A stretch of DNA of 49,159 nt from an uncultured Lachnospiraceae bacterium (GCA_910579865.1 CAJTXA010000022.1:1-49159), one strand, 5' to 3'. Numbered from the stretch's first letter, positions 1 to 7,855 are shown. The notes: generated by a model from the sequence alone, not told the origin. Numbers and translations: made by a program.

Positions 1-48
1 GGTTGGTAACATGAGGGAAAAGGATATAACACAAGGGAAAGCATAAGG

Positions 49-90
49 GCAAACTCACTTGCTATAAATTTAGCGTTTTCAAGGGTTTGC
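49..90. repeat. Imperfect inverted repeat near the window edge
   Basis: GCAAAC at 49-54 is complementary to GTTTGC at 85-90, and CTTG at 58-61 to CAAG at 80-83. The loop between them is AT-rich, and GGACTTTTT follows. It could be a terminator of a gene left of the window or a recombination-site remnant. I see no gene in 1-157. Confidence 0.3.
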
Positions 91-157
91 GGACTTTTTG
101 AAGATAAGATATAACAATTATTAAATGCTATAAAAAGTGTCTTATCAGAATTCCAAA

Positions 158-700
158 TTATCTTCTTGTATAGATTAAATCTGTCATACCATTATATGAC
201 TGTGTATTAAGTAGTCTTAGCTTAATCTCATGTTTTGTATTTTCAAAAAGCCGAATACCAGAGCCTAAAAGTGTTGGAATTACAGTGATATAATAATAGT
301 CAATTAAATCTTCATTTACTAACTGTTGAACAAGATTGGCCCCACCACATATCCATATATCTTTTCCTTTTTTCTCTTTCAGTTTTTTTACTAAATCAAC
401 AGGATTTATATTTACAAATCGAATATTTTCAGAGGAAGTATGTTCATTATGTGTGATAACATAAGTTGTAAATTCGTTATATCCCCACTCTTTGGGAGAA
501 AGTTCAGTAACAACTTGATGATAAGTATTCCACCCCATTAAAATCGTATCAATGGTTTTTGCAAACTCAGAATAGGTATCAATATTCTCATCATCATTGT
601 CTTCATCATTGTCTTGTCCGTTCAACCAATCAACACCGCCCTTACTATCTGCAATATATCCGTCAAGGCTCATTGCAATAAATAAACTTATTTTCCTCAC
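158..700 (-). CDS. DHFR-like / RibD C-terminal domain reductase family protein
   Basis: Predicted cytosolic NAD(P)H-dependent reductase of the dihydrofolate-reductase fold (RibD_C family, YwjB-like), 180 residues, a usual length. The N-terminus ISLFIAMSLDGYIA is the first strand and loop of this fold. ILMGWNTYHQV in the middle and IWICGGANLVQQLV near residue 120 are the usual dinucleotide-binding segments, and VIPTLLGSGIRLFE is the family C-terminal motif. The start is GTG at 700, with an AAGGAG about 11 bases upstream. It stands alone on the minus strand, with no folate or riboflavin genes nearby. Such stand-alone proteins often have no known substrate, so I would not call it a true dihydrofolate reductase. 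Family certain, reaction not. Confidence 0.85.
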   Translation of the reverse strand: MRKISLFIAMSLDGYIADSKGGVDWLNGQDNDEDNDDENIDTYSEFAKTIDTILMGWNTYHQVVTELSPKEWGYNEFTTYVITHNEHTSSENIRFVNINPVDLVKKLKEKKGKDIWICGGANLVQQLVNEDLIDYYYITVIPTLLGSGIRLFENTKHEIKLRLLNTQSYNGMTDLIYTRR

Positions 701-896
701 GTTTCTTTATCTCCTTAACTTCTGATTTTCCAGTTTAACTTCTTTTTCCAATTATACATGAAAACATGGGATTTTTCAATTCTCAAAATATCTTTGCTTA
801 GATTATGTCCTGCCCATCTGCTCAAACAATGTTTTTTCCATAGTTCTAACTTTCCATAATTTTTTTGGGTTAGTTGTTAATTGCTTTGATACTTTT

Positions 897-962
897 ACGC
901 TTACGACAAATTTATACCCATTTAAGAATAAAACGAGCATAAAAAGCAAAAAAGTTTATAAT
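897..962 (+). promoter_or_regulatory. Probable activator-dependent promoter of the ABC permease
   Basis: ACGCTTACGACA (897-908) lies upstream of a perfect -10, TATAAT (957-962), with no recognisable -35. A near-identical box, ACGTTTACGACA (4569-4580), lies upstream of the ATPase promoter. The box sits 60 bases from the -10 here and 39 there, a difference of 21 bases, or two helical turns. A LytTR-type activator such as the regulator at 5673 is the obvious candidate. The rest of 701-896 shows no gene. Confidence 0.45.
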
Positions 963-991
963 GAGATTAAATCGAAAGGAGAATCACAGTT

Positions 992-1717
992 ATGAAGAAG
1001 ACAATAGACATTACATTGTTAGAATTAGTAAAATTATTGAAAAAAAGAGAATTCCTATTGGGATTAATTATGGTGTTGATTATGGGTGGAGGGATGACAT
1101 ATGGTGCATATACATTTCCAGAGAGCTTTGGAGTACACAATGTAATTGCGTTTTTTGGAAACTTTTCCAGTATTTTAATTATGTTTTTAGCAGCCAAAAG
1201 TTTAGGGGAAGAATTTGATCTAAAAACAGCAATATTTGTTTTTACATCAAGAAGCAGCAGAATCCAGATTGTCACAGCAAAAATTGTGAGTATAGCACTT
1301 TCCAGTATGTTAATTGGTTTATGCGGAGGAATTTTATATGATATCACATTAATCATTTGTAAACAGTCCTGGACAGTAGCTTTGCTATTTGGAATTATTG
1401 GAAAAGAAATCCTAATTTATATGATTTATGGTTTTGCTATAGGTGCAACAGCAGTTATGATTACATGTTTTTTGAACACAACCATTACGCCTTTTATTTA
1501 TTTAATCATATTGTTTTGGATAATGCCAAGTATTTTACAGCTAATTGGACAGAAAATAACAGCAATGGGAAAAGTAATGGATTATGTATTGTTTTGCCTT
1601 TCTGATCAATTCCTGATGTATCAGGATTGGAGTGCTAAAAATATTGCAGTGTTTCTTATTACAGGTATTATATTTTCAATTACAGGTATGACTGTTTTGC
1701 AAAAAAAAGATTTATAA
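992..1717 (+). CDS. ABC-2 type transporter permease
   Basis: Integral membrane permease of an ABC-2 exporter, 241 residues, with six hydrophobic segments (about residues 18-40, 50-70, 95-120, 135-165, 168-190, 215-233). It resembles the small permeases of BcrAB/LanFEG-type peptide export or immunity systems. The ATG at 992 follows AAAGGAGA. No ATPase gene adjoins it. The likely partner is the ATPase at 4671, on the same strand but beyond the two minus-strand kinase genes, and the promoters of both carry the same ACGYTTACGACA box. An export or antimicrobial-peptide resistance role is inferred from family and from the neighbouring GHKL/LytTR system. No substrate can be read from the sequence. 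Confidence 0.8.
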   Translation: MKKTIDITLLELVKLLKKREFLLGLIMVLIMGGGMTYGAYTFPESFGVHNVIAFFGNFSSILIMFLAAKSLGEEFDLKTAIFVFTSRSSRIQIVTAKIVSIALSSMLIGLCGGILYDITLIICKQSWTVALLFGIIGKEILIYMIYGFAIGATAVMITCFLNTTITPFIYLIILFWIMPSILQLIGQKITAMGKVMDYVLFCLSDQFLMYQDWSAKNIAVFLITGIIFSITGMTVLQKKDL

Positions 1718-1732
1718 AGAGCAGACGAATCT

Positions 1733-3058
1733 TTAACAAATCCGATTATTGTATGATATCTGAACTTGCTGTATAAACAAGTTATCCTTAATTAAAGTTT
1801 CATGATAAATATTATCATAGCGATATAAGATTTCAGACACATTGTAAAGACCAATACCATGTCCAGTTCCCTTTGTGGTTATGCCCCTTTTATGCATTTG
1901 TGTTATAGAAAGCCCTTTGTTAATAAATGTATTTGATATAATAAATACAGTATCTTGATTCATTTTGCCCAGATGAAAATTAAGGATTGGATGTTCTGTT
2001 TCCAAACATGCCTCTATCGCATTATCGAGATAAATTCCAACCATTCTAGTTAGATCAACAGGGTTCATATGAATGAAATCAATTTCGTCTGGAATATCAA
2101 TATTTATCTCAATACCCTGATTGATAGCTAAGAGTAGTTTGGTATATAGAATACTTTTCAATTCTAATACCCTGACATGTAATAAGTTGCTCAATGCCCC
2201 ATTTTTTTGTGTGAGGTTTTTCTGCATTGGAAAAATATGCTCATAGAAAAAAGTTCCTAGTTCTTTATATTTTTTCTCATCAATATATGCAGCGAGAGAA
2301 GTCATAATATTGATATAGTCATACTTAAAAGAATATAGGTTATCATATACCATTTCTAGGTTTTTCGTGTATTCATTTAAGTTTTCTAGATATTCCATTT
2401 TTTTCTGAGCTTCATAACTTTTTCTGGTTGTGTGCAGTACAATAAAAATCATACCTATTGTAAACAGAAAATAAAGGACAAGAGAAGAAACCATTAAAAA
2501 GAACTCTTTGTGTGTTATAATATCTGTATTATCAAAAAAAGAAGCCATCGTGAAAAGCATAAATGCACAAAGCAAAAAGGTCAAAGTAATTAAAACGAAC
2601 AGTTTTTTACTCATTTTTTCAAAAATATTGATAAGATATTTTTGAAATAACCATCTGACCAGATAAAGGACGGGACAGGACATTGCTATTGTACAGATAC
2701 TAAATAGGATCATAAGAAATTTATTAGCATTTAATTCTTTGATAGAGAGTCCCCATAATATATTAGCTGCAAACACTAATAAATTGGTTAAAATGCAGTT
2801 TACAATATAACCAATTAAAATATAAAAAACAGAATATAATTTCTTAGTAAATTGCACTAGCAGGATGGAATTTACTGCTAGTGCAAGAAGTAATACAGGA
2901 GAAAGGTTGAAACAATCTTGTATAAAAAAAAGCACAGAAAATAAGAAAAAGAAAATAGGATATTTTTTTATAGAAAGATGTGGATAGGTCAATATAAAAA
3001 TGTCACAGATCAGCATAAATGTACATAATATTGAATGAATTAAATAAATTGTAATCAT
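1733..3058 (-). CDS. GHKL-domain sensor histidine kinase (AgrC-like), phosphoacceptor His replaced by Tyr
   Basis: Membrane sensor of the AgrC/GHKL (HPK10) type, 441 residues. About 200 N-terminal residues form some six membrane segments, followed by a coiled dimerisation stretch (about 215-245) and a GHKL ATPase domain. The family phosphoacceptor motif FxHDYIN reads SFKYDYIN here: residue 246 is Tyr (codon at 2321-2323). The ATP-binding motifs look intact: DNAIEA (N box), ISNTF, and KGTGHGIGL (G box, residues 396-404). It ends 15 bases from the convergent permease gene and lies 34 bases downstream of its paralogue at 3093-4406, probably in one transcript. AAGGAG supports the ATG at 3058. By family rules it should bind ATP but cannot autophosphorylate on the canonical His; it may act as the ATP-donating half of a hetero-pair. 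Confidence 0.88.
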   Translation of the reverse strand: MITIYLIHSILCTFMLICDIFILTYPHLSIKKYPIFFFLFSVLFFIQDCFNLSPVLLLALAVNSILLVQFTKKLYSVFYILIGYIVNCILTNLLVFAANILWGLSIKELNANKFLMILFSICTIAMSCPVLYLVRWLFQKYLINIFEKMSKKLFVLITLTFLLCAFMLFTMASFFDNTDIITHKEFFLMVSSLVLYFLFTIGMIFIVLHTTRKSYEAQKKMEYLENLNEYTKNLEMVYDNLYSFKYDYINIMTSLAAYIDEKKYKELGTFFYEHIFPMQKNLTQKNGALSNLLHVRVLELKSILYTKLLLAINQGIEINIDIPDEIDFIHMNPVDLTRMVGIYLDNAIEACLETEHPILNFHLGKMNQDTVFIISNTFINKGLSITQMHKRGITTKGTGHGIGLYNVSEILYRYDNIYHETLIKDNLFIQQVQISYNNRIC

Positions 3059-3092
3059 AAAAAACTCCTTAAATCAGTATGATTTTTGTAAT

Positions 3093-4406
3093 TTATCTTA
3101 TTTGTGATATCTGAACTTGCTGTATAAACAAGTCCTTCTTAATTGAGGTTTTGTGATAAACATTGTCATAGCGATACAAGATTTCGGACACATTGTGAAG
3201 ACCAATACTATGTTCAGTTTCCTTTGTGTTCATACCCTTTTTATGCATCTGTGTTACGAAAAGCCCTTTGTCAATAAATGTATTTGATATAATAAATACA
3301 GTATCTCGATTTATCTTATTTAGATGAAAATTAAGGATTGGATGTTCTGTTTCCAGACATGCTTCTATCGCATTGTCTAGATAAATTCCAACCATTTTGA
3401 TTAGATCAACAGGATCTATGTGAATAGAATCAATTTCGTCTGAGATATCAACATTCACCTCGATATCCTGATTGATGGCTAAAAGTAGTTTGGTGTATAG
3501 AATACTTTTCAATTCTAATATTTTGATATGTAATAAGTTATGCAATGCCTCATTTTTTTGTATAAGGTTTTTTTGCATTGGTAAAATATGCTCATAGAAA
3601 AAGGTTTCCAGTTCCTCATATCTTTCTTCATCAATATATGCAGCAAGGGAAGCCATAATATTGATATAATCATGTTTAAAAGAACGCAAGTTATCGTATG
3701 ACATTTCTAGGTTTTTGGTGTATTCATTTAAGCTTTCGAGATATTCTATTTTTTTCTGAGCTTCATAACTTTTTCTGGTTGTGTGCAATACAATAAAAAT
3801 CATGCTTATTGTAAACAAAAAATAAAGGATAAGAGAAGAAACCATTAAAAAGTATTCCCTGTGTGTAATATCTATGTTATCAAAAAAAGAAGCCATTGTA
3901 AAAAGCATAAATGCGCAAAGCAAAAGGGTTAAAGCAATTAAAGTGAGTAATTTTTTACTCATTTTTTCAAAGGTATCAATAAGGTATTTCTGAAACAATA
4001 GTCTGACCAGATAAAGAACAGGACAACTGGCAATTATTGTACAGATAAAATATATGAAAATATATAATTGATTAGCATTTAATTCTTTCACAGAGAGATC
4101 CCATAATATATTAAAGGTAAATCCTATTAAATTGCCTAAAATACAGTTTATAATATAACCAAGCGGAATATAAAAAATAAAGTATAATTTCTTAACGGAT
4201 TTCACTAACAAAAAAGAAGTTACTATCAATGTAATAAATAACATAGGATAAAAGGTAAAATATACCTGTATATAAAAAAACACTGAGAACAAGAAAAAGA
4301 AAATGGGGTATTTTTTTAAGGAAAGCTGCGGGTGGGTCAATATAAAAATGTCAAAAGTCAGCATAAGTGCAATAAATATGGAACCAGTTAAATATAATGC
4401 AATCAT
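3093..4406 (-). CDS. GHKL-domain sensor histidine kinase (AgrC-like), degenerate ATP-binding G box
   Basis: Close paralogue of the 1733-3058 kinase, alignable end to end, with the same polytopic N-terminus and GHKL C-terminus. I chose the ATG at 4406 because AAGGAG precedes it and the length (437 residues) then matches the twin; a longer reading from a GTG at 4466 lacks a ribosome binding site. The phosphoacceptor is present (SFKHDYIN, H245) and the N box DNAIEA is kept. The G box, however, reads KETEHSIGL (395-403) where the twin has KGTGHGIGL: three glycines became Glu, Glu and Ser, each explainable by one G-to-A change. It should therefore accept phosphate but bind or close on ATP poorly. 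Together with its twin it looks like a complementary pair. Confidence 0.88.
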   Translation of the reverse strand: MIALYLTGSIFIALMLTFDIFILTHPQLSLKKYPIFFFLFSVFFYIQVYFTFYPMLFITLIVTSFLLVKSVKKLYFIFYIPLGYIINCILGNLIGFTFNILWDLSVKELNANQLYIFIYFICTIIASCPVLYLVRLLFQKYLIDTFEKMSKKLLTLIALTLLLCAFMLFTMASFFDNIDITHREYFLMVSSLILYFLFTISMIFIVLHTTRKSYEAQKKIEYLESLNEYTKNLEMSYDNLRSFKHDYINIMASLAAYIDEERYEELETFFYEHILPMQKNLIQKNEALHNLLHIKILELKSILYTKLLLAINQDIEVNVDISDEIDSIHIDPVDLIKMVGIYLDNAIEACLETEHPILNFHLNKINRDTVFIISNTFIDKGLFVTQMHKKGMNTKETEHSIGLHNVSEILYRYDNVYHKTSIKKDLFIQQVQISQIR

Positions 4407-4449
4407 AAAGAACTCCTTGAAATCGTATGATTTTTGTAATCTATATTCC

Positions 4450-4510
4450 GTCAGCAAAGCTGACACAAACGCAACGCCAAGACTTGCAAGCGAATCTTGA
4501 CGTTGTGTTT
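4450..4510. repeat. Tandem hairpins at the start of the kinase transcript
   Basis: Two palindromes. GTCAGC-AAA-GCTGAC (4450-4464) is perfect. A 16-bp stem pairs 4467-4482 with 4495-4510, with two G-U pairs; its loop contains the palindrome CTTGCAAG. They lie just downstream of the minus-strand promoter at 4511-4539, so the transcript would begin within the larger stem. Possible roles: a 5'-end stabilising hairpin, an operator overlapping the start site, or a dispersed palindromic repeat. Confidence 0.6.
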
Positions 4511-4539
4511 ATTATACTTTATTGTGAGTAAATTGGCAA
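4511..4539 (-). promoter_or_regulatory. Promoter of the twin kinase operon
   Basis: On the minus strand TTGCCA (4534-4539) and TATAAT (4511-4516) are separated by 17 bases, a good sigma-A promoter reading toward the kinases. The predicted start near 4504 falls inside the large inverted repeat. Confidence 0.65.
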
Positions 4540-4568
4540 GAAAAACTCCATTTAAGATTTAAAAATGG

Positions 4569-4613
4569 ACGTTTACGACAGAAAAAATAAAATAAGAAAT
4601 TTTGTTTTATAAT
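4569..4613 (+). promoter_or_regulatory. Probable activator-dependent promoter of the ABC ATPase
   Basis: ACGTTTACGACA (4569-4580) precedes TATAAT (4608-4613) and there is no good -35. It matches the box at 897-908 in 11 of 12 positions. CCATTT/AAATGG (4548-4553, 4563-4568) forms a small inverted repeat just before it. Confidence 0.45.
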
Positions 4614-4670
4614 AAAATTGTTAGGAGAAAAGGAAGTCTGAATCACAAGATTAGGAGGAGAAAATTGAAA

Positions 4671-5540
4671 ATGAATCATGTATTAAAAGTTAACAATATC
4701 AGTAAGAAAGCAAAAGGTTTTCAGATTTTAAATAAAGTATCCTTTGAGCTTGGAAGTGGAGAGATTGTTGGACTGATTGGACCAAATGGAGCTGGGAAAA
4801 CCAGTATTATGAAAATCTTAGTCGGATTGACTAAAAATTATACTGGAGAAGTGGATTTAAGCGGTGTCAAAGATATTGGCTGTATGATTGAAACCCCTAG
4901 TTTTTATCCATATAATACAGGATATCAAAATCTAATGTACTTTGCTGGATTAAATGGTGTAGGAAAAAAGAAGGTAGAAGAATTGATGGAATTGTTAGGG
5001 CTTATAGATGCTGCAAATAAGAATGTAAAAGCATACTCGCTTGGCATGAGACAGAGATTAGGAATTGCTCAGGCTTTATTAAAGGATCCAGATGTTTTAG
5101 TGTTAGATGAACCTACCAATGGATTAGATCCAGAAGGTATTTATGAAGTTCGTGAATATATCAGAAAAATCGCAAATGAAAAGAATATCACGGTATTGAT
5201 TTCAAGCCACTTATTGGGTGAATTGGAAAAAATGTGTGATAGGGCAATTATAATCAAAAAAGGTGAAGTCATTCAGTTTATGGATTTTCATGATGATAAG
5301 AAGGGGAAACAGATTATTTATGTAATAGAAAGCTTAGATACAAAAACAGTACAAAAGATTCTTCAGGAAAATGGATATTATGTAGTTTCACAAAATGAGA
5401 AAGAAGTGAGAATTAATATTGATGCCAATGAAAAGAATGATGTCGCAAAATTACTGGCGTCGCACAATGTAGTAATGACAGGACTTTATGAAACATGCGG
5501 GACGCTAGAAGATACCTTCTTAGAGCTTATGAAGAACTAA
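4671..5540 (+). CDS. ABC transporter ATP-binding protein (BcrA/LanF-like)
   Basis: Cytosolic ATPase subunit of an ABC-2 exporter, 289 residues. Walker A is GPNGAGKT (37-44), the signature is YSLGMRQR (about 122), and Walker B with D-loop is VLVLDEPTNGLD (about 142-153), followed by an SSH switch motif. The sequence fits the bacitracin/lantibiotic immunity class (BcrA, LanF). The ATG at 4671 was chosen because AGGAGGAG lies 10 bases before it; the frame is open further upstream but without a ribosome binding site. The most likely partner permease is at 992-1717. The response regulator gene begins 132 bases downstream from its own promoter. Confidence 0.88.
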   Translation: MNHVLKVNNISKKAKGFQILNKVSFELGSGEIVGLIGPNGAGKTSIMKILVGLTKNYTGEVDLSGVKDIGCMIETPSFYPYNTGYQNLMYFAGLNGVGKKKVEELMELLGLIDAANKNVKAYSLGMRQRLGIAQALLKDPDVLVLDEPTNGLDPEGIYEVREYIRKIANEKNITVLISSHLLGELEKMCDRAIIIKKGEVIQFMDFHDDKKGKQIIYVIESLDTKTVQKILQENGYYVVSQNEKEVRINIDANEKNDVAKLLASHNVVMTGLYETCGTLEDTFLELMKN

Positions 5541-5575
5541 AGAATGATTTTAATGGTGATTGCTATTCTTTTTTA

Positions 5576-5603
5576 TTGACAAATTTTAAACATTCTATAT
5601 AAT
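5576..5603 (+). promoter_or_regulatory. Promoter of the LytTR regulator
   Basis: TTGACA (5576-5581), a 16-base spacer, then TATAAT (5598-5603): near-consensus sigma-A. A perfect palindrome, TCTGGT-ATA-ACCAGA (5621-5635), lies in the transcribed leader between promoter and ribosome binding site. Confidence 0.75.
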
Positions 5604-5672
5604 ATTAAAAAAGAAATGTCTCTGGTATAACCAGAAAGCCTTGTTTTCGCTATGGTAAGGAGAAAATGCAAT

Positions 5673-6407
5673 ATGTTAAAAATATATATATGTGAAGATA
5701 TAGAAGCAGAAAGAGATAAAATGCAAAAAGTGATTGAAAATATTGTCCTTATGGAAGATTTGGATATGGAACTTAGCTGTGTTTCTGAAGATCCACATAA
5801 AATTCTCAAGGAAGTGAAAGAAACAGAGGAGGTTGGGATATATTTTCTGGATATTGCTCTGGGTGCAGATATGACAGGATTGGCACTAGCACAGGAAATC
5901 AGAAAATATGATCCAAGAGGATTTATTATTTTTGTTACAACCCATTCGGAAATGAGTTACTTGACGTTTATTTACAAGTTAGAGGCATTAGATTTTATTT
6001 TGAAGGATGTTCCAGAAGAATTGGGAAAAAGAGTATATGATTGTATTCTCGAAGCGAATCAAAGATTTGTGTCTGTTAATAATAAAGTACATGCAAATTT
6101 TTCTGTGAAAGTGAATGAAAAGATATTTACAGTAGATTATGACGATATTCTTTTTTTTGAAACGTCTCCAAATGTACATAAGATTATTTTACATTGCAAA
6201 AATCGTCAGATGGAATTTTGGGGAAAAATGAAAGAGATTGAAAAAAAGGTAGATGGGCGATTTTATCGCTGTCACCGATCATTTTTGGTAAATAAGGATA
6301 ACATTAAGGAAATTGACTTTCAAAACCGAGTGATTTACATGGTCAATGGAGATGAATGTCTGCTTTCATCCCGCATGATGAAGGGATTAAGTGTGAAAGA
6401 GAAATGA
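5673..6407 (+). CDS. LytTR-family response regulator (AgrA-like)
   Basis: Cytosolic two-component regulator, 244 residues. The receiver domain spans about 1-125, with acidic residues E8/D9, phosphoacceptor D60 in YFLDIALG, and the conserved ITTHSEMSYLTF-like stretch typical of AgrA relatives. A LytTR DNA-binding domain follows from about 140 (FFETSPNVHKI, GRFYRCHRSFLVN). The start is the ATG at 5673, preceded by TAAGGAGA. LytTR proteins bind paired direct repeats upstream of target promoters. The twin GHKL kinases at 1733-4406 are the natural partners, and the shared ACGYTTACGACA boxes before the two ABC genes are candidate targets. That regulatory link is inferred. Confidence 0.9.
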   Translation: MLKIYICEDIEAERDKMQKVIENIVLMEDLDMELSCVSEDPHKILKEVKETEEVGIYFLDIALGADMTGLALAQEIRKYDPRGFIIFVTTHSEMSYLTFIYKLEALDFILKDVPEELGKRVYDCILEANQRFVSVNNKVHANFSVKVNEKIFTVDYDDILFFETSPNVHKIILHCKNRQMEFWGKMKEIEKKVDGRFYRCHRSFLVNKDNIKEIDFQNRVIYMVNGDECLLSSRMMKGLSVKEK

Positions 6408-6421
6408 AGGAGGTGGAAAAT

Positions 6422-6502
6422 ATGTTTTGTTATTTAGTGATTGATCTAAGCAAAGAACTCTGTACAAAGTCTGGTGACTGGATGAAATTTGTACAGAGGT
6501 AA
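6422..6502 (+). CDS. Short ORF, 26 residues with two cysteines, unknown function
   Basis: It begins 14 bases after the LytTR gene, behind a very strong AAGGAGGTGG, and encodes MFCYLVIDLSKEL followed by CTKSGDWMKFVQR. It could be a small peptide, such as a signal or leader, or a decayed gene end. The second half of the ORF is built on a perfect 11-bp inverted repeat, so the region may instead matter as RNA. No AgrB-like processing protein lies nearby, so a cyclic autoinducer is not supported. I recognise no family. Confidence 0.35.
   Translation: MFCYLVIDLSKELCTKSGDWMKFVQR
6458..6498. repeat. Perfect 11-bp inverted repeat between regulator and MFS gene
   Basis: CTCTGTACAAA (6458-6468) and TTTGTACAGAG (6488-6498) are exact reverse complements around a 19-base loop that itself holds GTC-TGGT-GAC. 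No T-run follows, so it is not a simple terminator. It could be an attenuator or operator in front of the MFS gene. Confidence 0.6.
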
Positions 6503-6571
6503 AACCTATCATCCACATTGGATTTTGTACTTTTTATTCGAAAAAATTAAGAATAGAATGGAGAAAATTCA

Positions 6572-7849
6572 ATGAAAGAAAAATCATTTAAGAAATATAT
6601 TATTTTGTGGCTAAGTCAGAGTATATCTGGACTTGGCAGTTCCATGACAGGATTTGCGTTAGTTTTATGGGCATATAGACAGAGCCATTCGGCAATGTCT
6701 GTTTCAATGATGTCATTTTGCAATTATGTACCATATGTTATTTTAAGTTTATTTGTAGGCAGCTTTATAGACAGACGTAATAAGAAAACAATTATGCTGG
6801 TTTCGGACAGCATTGCAGCACTTGGATCAATAATTGTGCTGATATTTCTGCTTATGGGACGGCTTGCAGTTTGGAATATCTACATTATAAATGTGATAAT
6901 TGGTATAACGAATGCTTTTCAGCAGCCCGCATCTGCAGTAGCAACAGGGCGGCTTGTACCAAAGGAGAAGATTTCAAATGTAAGTGGGATGAACTCTTTT
7001 TCCAATAATGTGATTGTGGTGTTTAGTCCTATGTTGGCTACATTTCTTTTTGCAATGGGTGGACTTTTACTTATTTTATTGATAGATTTGGCGAGCTTTG
7101 CATTTGCTTTTTTTGTATTGTTGTTTTTCATTACAATTCCAGAACAGATGCAGGAAAAAATATACAAATCCCCTTTTGACGGAATAGCAGAAGGGTTTGC
7201 CTTTTTGAAAAAAGAAAAAGGTATTTTATATATGATGCTGACGATGGCACTAATTAACTTTTTTTCAAGGCTGACCTATGAAAATATTCTCTCACCTATG
7301 ATTTTGTCAAGAAGTTCTGGAAACAGCATTGTACTTGGAATTGTAAATGCCTGTATGGGAGCAGGAGGGATTGTTGGAGGTATCATCGTTTCCATAAAAA
7401 AGGAAAGTCGCCATAAAACAACAGCAATTTATGTTTCGGCAGCACTCTCTTTTTTGTTTGGGGATTTGATGATGGCAGTTGGAAGAAATGTATTTTGGTG
7501 GTCGGCTGCTGCGGTTGCTGCTAGTCTGCCAATTCCTTTTATTATGGCGAATCAAAATACAATACTGTATCAAAGAATTCCTACAGCGATGCAGGGAAGA
7601 GTGTTTGCAGTTAGGAATGCCATTCAGTACAGCACAATACCATTTGGCATTCTCCTCGGAGGTTATTTGGCAGATTATGTTTTTGAACCTTTTATAGTTT
7701 CTGAAAACAGATTTGCAGAGATATTAGGAATAATAGTTGAAAATAGTGCTGGAAGCGGTATGGCGGCTATGTTTTTATGTACTGGGATATGTGGGTTTGT
7801 GGTAAGTATGGTATCTTGCTTTAATCGAGAAATAAAGAAGTTAAATTAA
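6572..7849 (+). CDS. MFS transporter (macrolide-efflux-like)
   Basis: Twelve-segment major facilitator, 425 residues, of the class that includes Mef-type macrolide exporters and related drug/H+ antiporters. The N-terminus WLSQSISGLGSSMTGFALVLWAY is the characteristic first helix of this class. GSFIDRRNKKTIML carries the loop 2-3 motif, and QGRVFAVRNA is typical of the second half. The ATG at 6572 follows GGAG. It lies downstream of the LytTR regulator and the 26-residue ORF and ends in a strong terminator, so it may be part of that regulated set. Substrate unknown; resistance should not be assumed. Confidence 0.85.
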   Translation: MKEKSFKKYIILWLSQSISGLGSSMTGFALVLWAYRQSHSAMSVSMMSFCNYVPYVILSLFVGSFIDRRNKKTIMLVSDSIAALGSIIVLIFLLMGRLAVWNIYIINVIIGITNAFQQPASAVATGRLVPKEKISNVSGMNSFSNNVIVVFSPMLATFLFAMGGLLLILLIDLASFAFAFFVLLFFITIPEQMQEKIYKSPFDGIAEGFAFLKKEKGILYMMLTMALINFFSRLTYENILSPMILSRSSGNSIVLGIVNACMGAGGIVGGIIVSIKKESRHKTTAIYVSAALSFLFGDLMMAVGRNVFWWSAAAVAASLPIPFIMANQNTILYQRIPTAMQGRVFAVRNAIQYSTIPFGILLGGYLADYVFEPFIVSENRFAEILGIIVENSAGSGMAAMFLCTGICGFVVSMVSCFNREIKKLN

Positions 7850-7855
7850 CAATAG

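Noticed and set aside
4407..4466. Longer kinase B starting at GTG 4466
   Set aside because: It would translate across the promoter-proximal hairpin with no ribosome binding site; ATG 4406 has AAGGAG and matches the length of the twin.
6422..6502. AgrD-like autoinducer precursor
   Set aside because: Has Cys residues and sits near AgrC-like kinases, but there is no AgrB, no acidic recognition tail and no thiolactone pattern; kept only as an unknown small ORF.
6572..7849. Naming the MFS gene as a macrolide resistance gene
   Set aside because: Similarity is at family level only; many relatives have no resistance phenotype.
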